From Chloroherpeton thalassium (GTDB lineage: Bacteria; Bacteroidota; Ignavibacteria; Kapaibacteriales; UBA2268), in contig DYLM01000001.1 of assembly GCA_020722095.1 (NCBI GenBank), positions 1 through 48,925 on the forward strand: DNA of 48,925 nucleotides, in the 5' to 3' direction. A program made the position numbers and the translations under genes. The notes beneath the pieces were generated by a model. That model saw nothing but the letters and a program-made list of their open reading frames with translations. It did not search any database and had not been told where the DNA came from. Positions within the stretch are counted from its first letter, which is position 1. Each line of letters starts with the position of its first letter. This document shows positions 45,803 through 48,925 of this stretch, in pieces.

Positions 45803-47074
45803 ATGTTAGATTTAAAATTCATACGCGATAATTTTGAATTAGTTAAAGAGAATATTCAAAATAAAAACGAAAAAACAGATTTAGGTCGCTTCTCGGAATT
45901 AGAAGAAAGCCGCCGAAATATTATTCAAACAGTTGAAAATTTGAAGAATGAGAGAAATAATGCCACCAAAGAAATTGCAAACCTAAAAAAAGAAGGCAAA
46001 AATGCAGATGATATTATTTCACAAATGAAAAGTGTTTCGGATAATATAAAAGAACTTGACGATAAGTTGAAAGAAGTAGAAGGCGAGATAACTGATATTG
46101 TTGCTCGTATTCCAAATATGTTAGGCAAAGCAGTGCCAATCGGCAAATCATCTGACGATAACAAAGTTGTTCGTACTTGGGGCGAAAAGAAAGGTCAGAA
46201 ACTCAAAGCAAACCATATTGAGATAGCCAAAAAACTTGGGATAATTGATTTTGAACGTGGAGCAAAAGTAACTGGTTCGGGCTTTTCATTTTACATCGGC
46301 AAAGGGGCGGCATTAGAAAGAGCAATAATTAGATTTATGATAGATTATCACACAAATCATCATAATTATACAGAAATTTGGTCGCCTTTTGTTGTGAATG
46401 CAGCAAGTATGTATGGCACTGGGCAATTGCCAAAGATGGCAGAAGATATGTATTTTGTTGGTGAAGATAATTTATATTTAATTCCAACTGCCGAAGTTCC
46501 ACTTACAAATTACCATCGCGATGACATATTAAAAGTTGAAGATTTAACCAAGAAAATTTGTGGTTATTCTCCTTGCTTCCGCCGTGAGTCAGGTAGTTAT
46601 GGCAAGGAAGTTCATGGCTTTTTAAGAGTACATCAATTCAATAAAGTGGAAATGGTAAATTTCTCTTTACCCGAAAATTCATATCAGCAATTGGAAATTC
46701 TTACTGGTGAAGCCGAAGATATTTTGAAGGCATTAGAAATTCCGTATCGTGTGCTTTTATTATGTTCTGGCGATACTTCTTTCTCGAGTGCCCAAACTTA
46801 TGATTTAGAATTATGGGCAGAAGGCGAGGAAAAATGGTTGGAAGTATCAAGTTGCTCCAATTTTGAAGATTTCCAAGCAAGACGAGCAAATATTAGATTT
46901 AGACGAACTCCTAATTCAAAACCTGAATTTGTGCATACTCTAAATGGTTCGGGACTTGCAACATCGCGACTTTACGCTGCTATTTTAGAAAATTATGTGC
47001 AAGAAGATGGTAGCGTAATCATACCAGAAGCATTAAGAGATTATACAAAATTTGATGTGATTGAATCTGCTTAA
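45803..47074 (+). CDS. serS: Serine--tRNA ligase
   Basis: 423 aa; MLDLKFIRDNFELVKENI; coiled-coil; YLIPTAEVPLTNYHRDDIL, SPCFRRESGSYGKEVHGFLRVHQFNKVEMV, LNGSGLATSRLYAAILENYVQEDGSVIIPEALRDY. Confidence 0.97.
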   Translation: MLDLKFIRDNFELVKENIQNKNEKTDLGRFSELEESRRNIIQTVENLKNERNNATKEIANLKKEGKNADDIISQMKSVSDNIKELDDKLKEVEGEITDIVARIPNMLGKAVPIGKSSDDNKVVRTWGEKKGQKLKANHIEIAKKLGIIDFERGAKVTGSGFSFYIGKGAALERAIIRFMIDYHTNHHNYTEIWSPFVVNAASMYGTGQLPKMAEDMYFVGEDNLYLIPTAEVPLTNYHRDDILKVEDLTKKICGYSPCFRRESGSYGKEVHGFLRVHQFNKVEMVNFSLPENSYQQLEILTGEAEDILKALEIPYRVLLLCSGDTSFSSAQTYDLELWAEGEEKWLEVSSCSNFEDFQARRANIRFRRTPNSKPEFVHTLNGSGLATSRLYAAILENYVQEDGSVIIPEALRDYTKFDVIESA

Positions 47075-48900
47075 TTGGCTTTTGCAATCAACATTGTACT
47101 AAATTGATTATTAAATTTTAAAGTCCTTTGCTCGATAGATGTATCGATTGAGTAAAGGAATTTTTCATTGTCAAATGGAATTTTTTCATTTGATATTTGA
47201 ACAAGTTTTTCTTGATAGTTGGAAATAAAAAAATAATCTTTATCGTCAAGTGAAATTTCTATAATCAAGCAATCATCATTTTCAATCACCTTATTGAATG
47301 TAATTTTTGAATAACTATCAATAATCTTATTAATTTCTTGAATAAAATTAATAATGGTATTCGGATTTTTCCAATTTAATTGAGATGTTGAAAACAATGG
47401 TAAATTATCAGAAGAGAAACCATATTTCAATTCATCAGTAAAGTCTAAACCAGTATTGATAGGAGTGGATTCGAGCAACTCAAATCCATTCAGTATAAAT
47501 GGAATTGAATTTGGCAATAAATTGCAAAGCAAGTAACTCATTTTGGAATAATTTGCATTCTTAAATCTTTGGAATGCTCGTGGCGTATTGTGAGTTTCTG
47601 GTGTGCCAAAGTATTTTATCTGCATTTTTTGATTGATTAAATAATTCACTAAATCTTTTGCTTTCTGTAAGTTATACAAATCAAATGGCAAATATCCAGC
47701 AACTACTTCAAAGCCTTTTTCAATTGAATTATCGTTTATAACAAAATTTTCTTCATAAAATATAAAGTCCTCTTTTTTCTTTTTGGCTTGATGAATGATA
47801 TTTTCAAGTAATTTAGTGGGCAAAGAATGACCCATATCTAACATTATACCGTCAATATCAAATTTATCAATAAAATATGGAATAATTCCAGTTAAATATT
47901 CACTCAATTCCTTATTATCAAATTTTCCATTAATTAATTCCTGCTCGTACATTCTAACTGTATTATAAGCAATATAGTTATAATTATGATGGTTATGAAG
48001 TTTCAAATAAGTAACATCATCCCAAGTCGGTTGAGTGTCATCGGGGGGCCAGTCGGCAAATGCGCCAGGAATCACACCTCTCTCACCATTGGAATTTATG
48101 CCAATATACTCACCATTTTCAATAAATATTTCAGTTGGAGTTTCGGAAAATTGCGAAATATATTCTTTACTTGGTGTAATTAAATCTGTAAAGTCTTTGT
48201 TTTCAACTTTTTGTTTAATTTCGTGGAGTTCATTTTCGGTGAATTGTGGCAAAGTAAAATTTTGTTTTGCACTTTCTTTTATCCAATAAAACCAATCGGG
48301 ATGTTTTGGAATTAAAGTATTATCTTTACTTGAAGTCCTAAACACCATTTCTGCTATCACTTTAATTCCAAGAAGATGACAAGCCTCCACCAATGCAGCA
48401 AATTCTGTATCATCTTCAAAATTCAATAATGAATCTTTTAAATTTGGATCTAATTCATAATGATTTTTAATGGAATAAGGAGAACCTAAATTTCCTTTTT
48501 GTCCAATACTCCCAATTTCTGTAATAGGCAATAAATATAAATGTGTTATTCCTAACGACACCAAATAAGGAAGCAAGGCTATTGTTTTCAAAAAAGTACC
48601 ATTTTCCGAAAATGTAAGTGGTTGGTAAAATTTAGTTTGCGATTGATTTTGCTCAATATGTGTGTTGAGCCTTGTGAATGAATTATAAATGCGTGTTCTC
48701 TTATTTCTCTTGGCAGATTTACTTAAAAATTCTATTTCAATAATTTTATTGTAGAAAAATTGAGCTGCATTTACAGGAATCAACTCTCCTTTTGCAAAGT
48801 TCTGTTCAATCCAATAATCGGGAATAAAATACTCAATTGTGTCTGTTTGAGATTGTAATTCTATTAATTTTCGTTTAATTTTATTTAAGTTAGAGTTCAT
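47071..48900 (-). CDS. Alpha-amylase (GH13) family protein, GlgE/maltosyltransferase-like active-site arrangement
   Basis: 609 aa; GSPYSIKNHYELDPNL, HPDWFYWI, FDIDGIMLDMGHSLP, FIFYEENF, FGTPETHNTPRAF. Confidence 0.8.
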   Translation of the reverse strand: MNSNLNKIKRKLIELQSQTDTIEYFIPDYWIEQNFAKGELIPVNAAQFFYNKIIEIEFLSKSAKRNKRTRIYNSFTRLNTHIEQNQSQTKFYQPLTFSENGTFLKTIALLPYLVSLGITHLYLLPITEIGSIGQKGNLGSPYSIKNHYELDPNLKDSLLNFEDDTEFAALVEACHLLGIKVIAEMVFRTSSKDNTLIPKHPDWFYWIKESAKQNFTLPQFTENELHEIKQKVENKDFTDLITPSKEYISQFSETPTEIFIENGEYIGINSNGERGVIPGAFADWPPDDTQPTWDDVTYLKLHNHHNYNYIAYNTVRMYEQELINGKFDNKELSEYLTGIIPYFIDKFDIDGIMLDMGHSLPTKLLENIIHQAKKKKEDFIFYEENFVINDNSIEKGFEVVAGYLPFDLYNLQKAKDLVNYLINQKMQIKYFGTPETHNTPRAFQRFKNANYSKMSYLLCNLLPNSIPFILNGFELLESTPINTGLDFTDELKYGFSSDNLPLFSTSQLNWKNPNTIINFIQEINKIIDSYSKITFNKVIENDDCLIIEISLDDKDYFFISNYQEKLVQISNEKIPFDNEKFLYSIDTSIEQRTLKFNNQFSTMLIAKAN

Positions 48901-48925
48901 AAAGTTTATAAAGTTTGTAAAGTTT
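48900..48925. repeat. 9-bp-period tandem repeat (AAAGTTTRT) running off the window edge
   Basis: aaagtttataaagtttgtaaagttt; shares 13 nt with window positions 1-13. Confidence 0.7.

Overview
AT-rich, gene-dense bacterial window, probably Bacteroidota/Chlorobi-group (e.g. Ignavibacteria or Kapabacteria-like). The lineage call is inferred from gene content and a recurrent TAnnTTTG promoter-like element. About 45 credible protein genes and one tRNA-Glu(CUC) are present. Most is core metabolism and housekeeping: pdxH, dapF, dapB, aroA, pyrB, prmC, serS, dprA, polyprenyl synthase, ferritin and an acyl-CoA carboxylase. Envelope/motility modules include Wza/Wzz/Wzx-type polysaccharide genes, ExbB-ExbD-ExbD-TonB, MotB-FliW-CsrA, a patatin-Omp85 protein, a WD40 plus CRD-OmpA gene pair, and an ECF sigma/anti-sigma operon. 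No CRISPR array, prophage, complete IS or rRNA was seen. Most notable: (i) an ECF sigma gene followed by an anti-sigma-like protein with one TM helix and a C-terminal outer-membrane beta-barrel-like domain, plus a lipoprotein; (ii) a RelA/SpoT homologue with intact HD hydrolase motifs but an apparently degenerate synthetase region; (iii) a WD40 / CRD-OmpA gene pair resembling a split PorE-type T9SS component; (iv) a 129-bp MITE-like element with perfect 16-bp terminal inverted repeats and related fragments elsewhere in the window; (v) a nested ~155-bp palindrome. All family calls come from reading motifs by eye; no database search was run.
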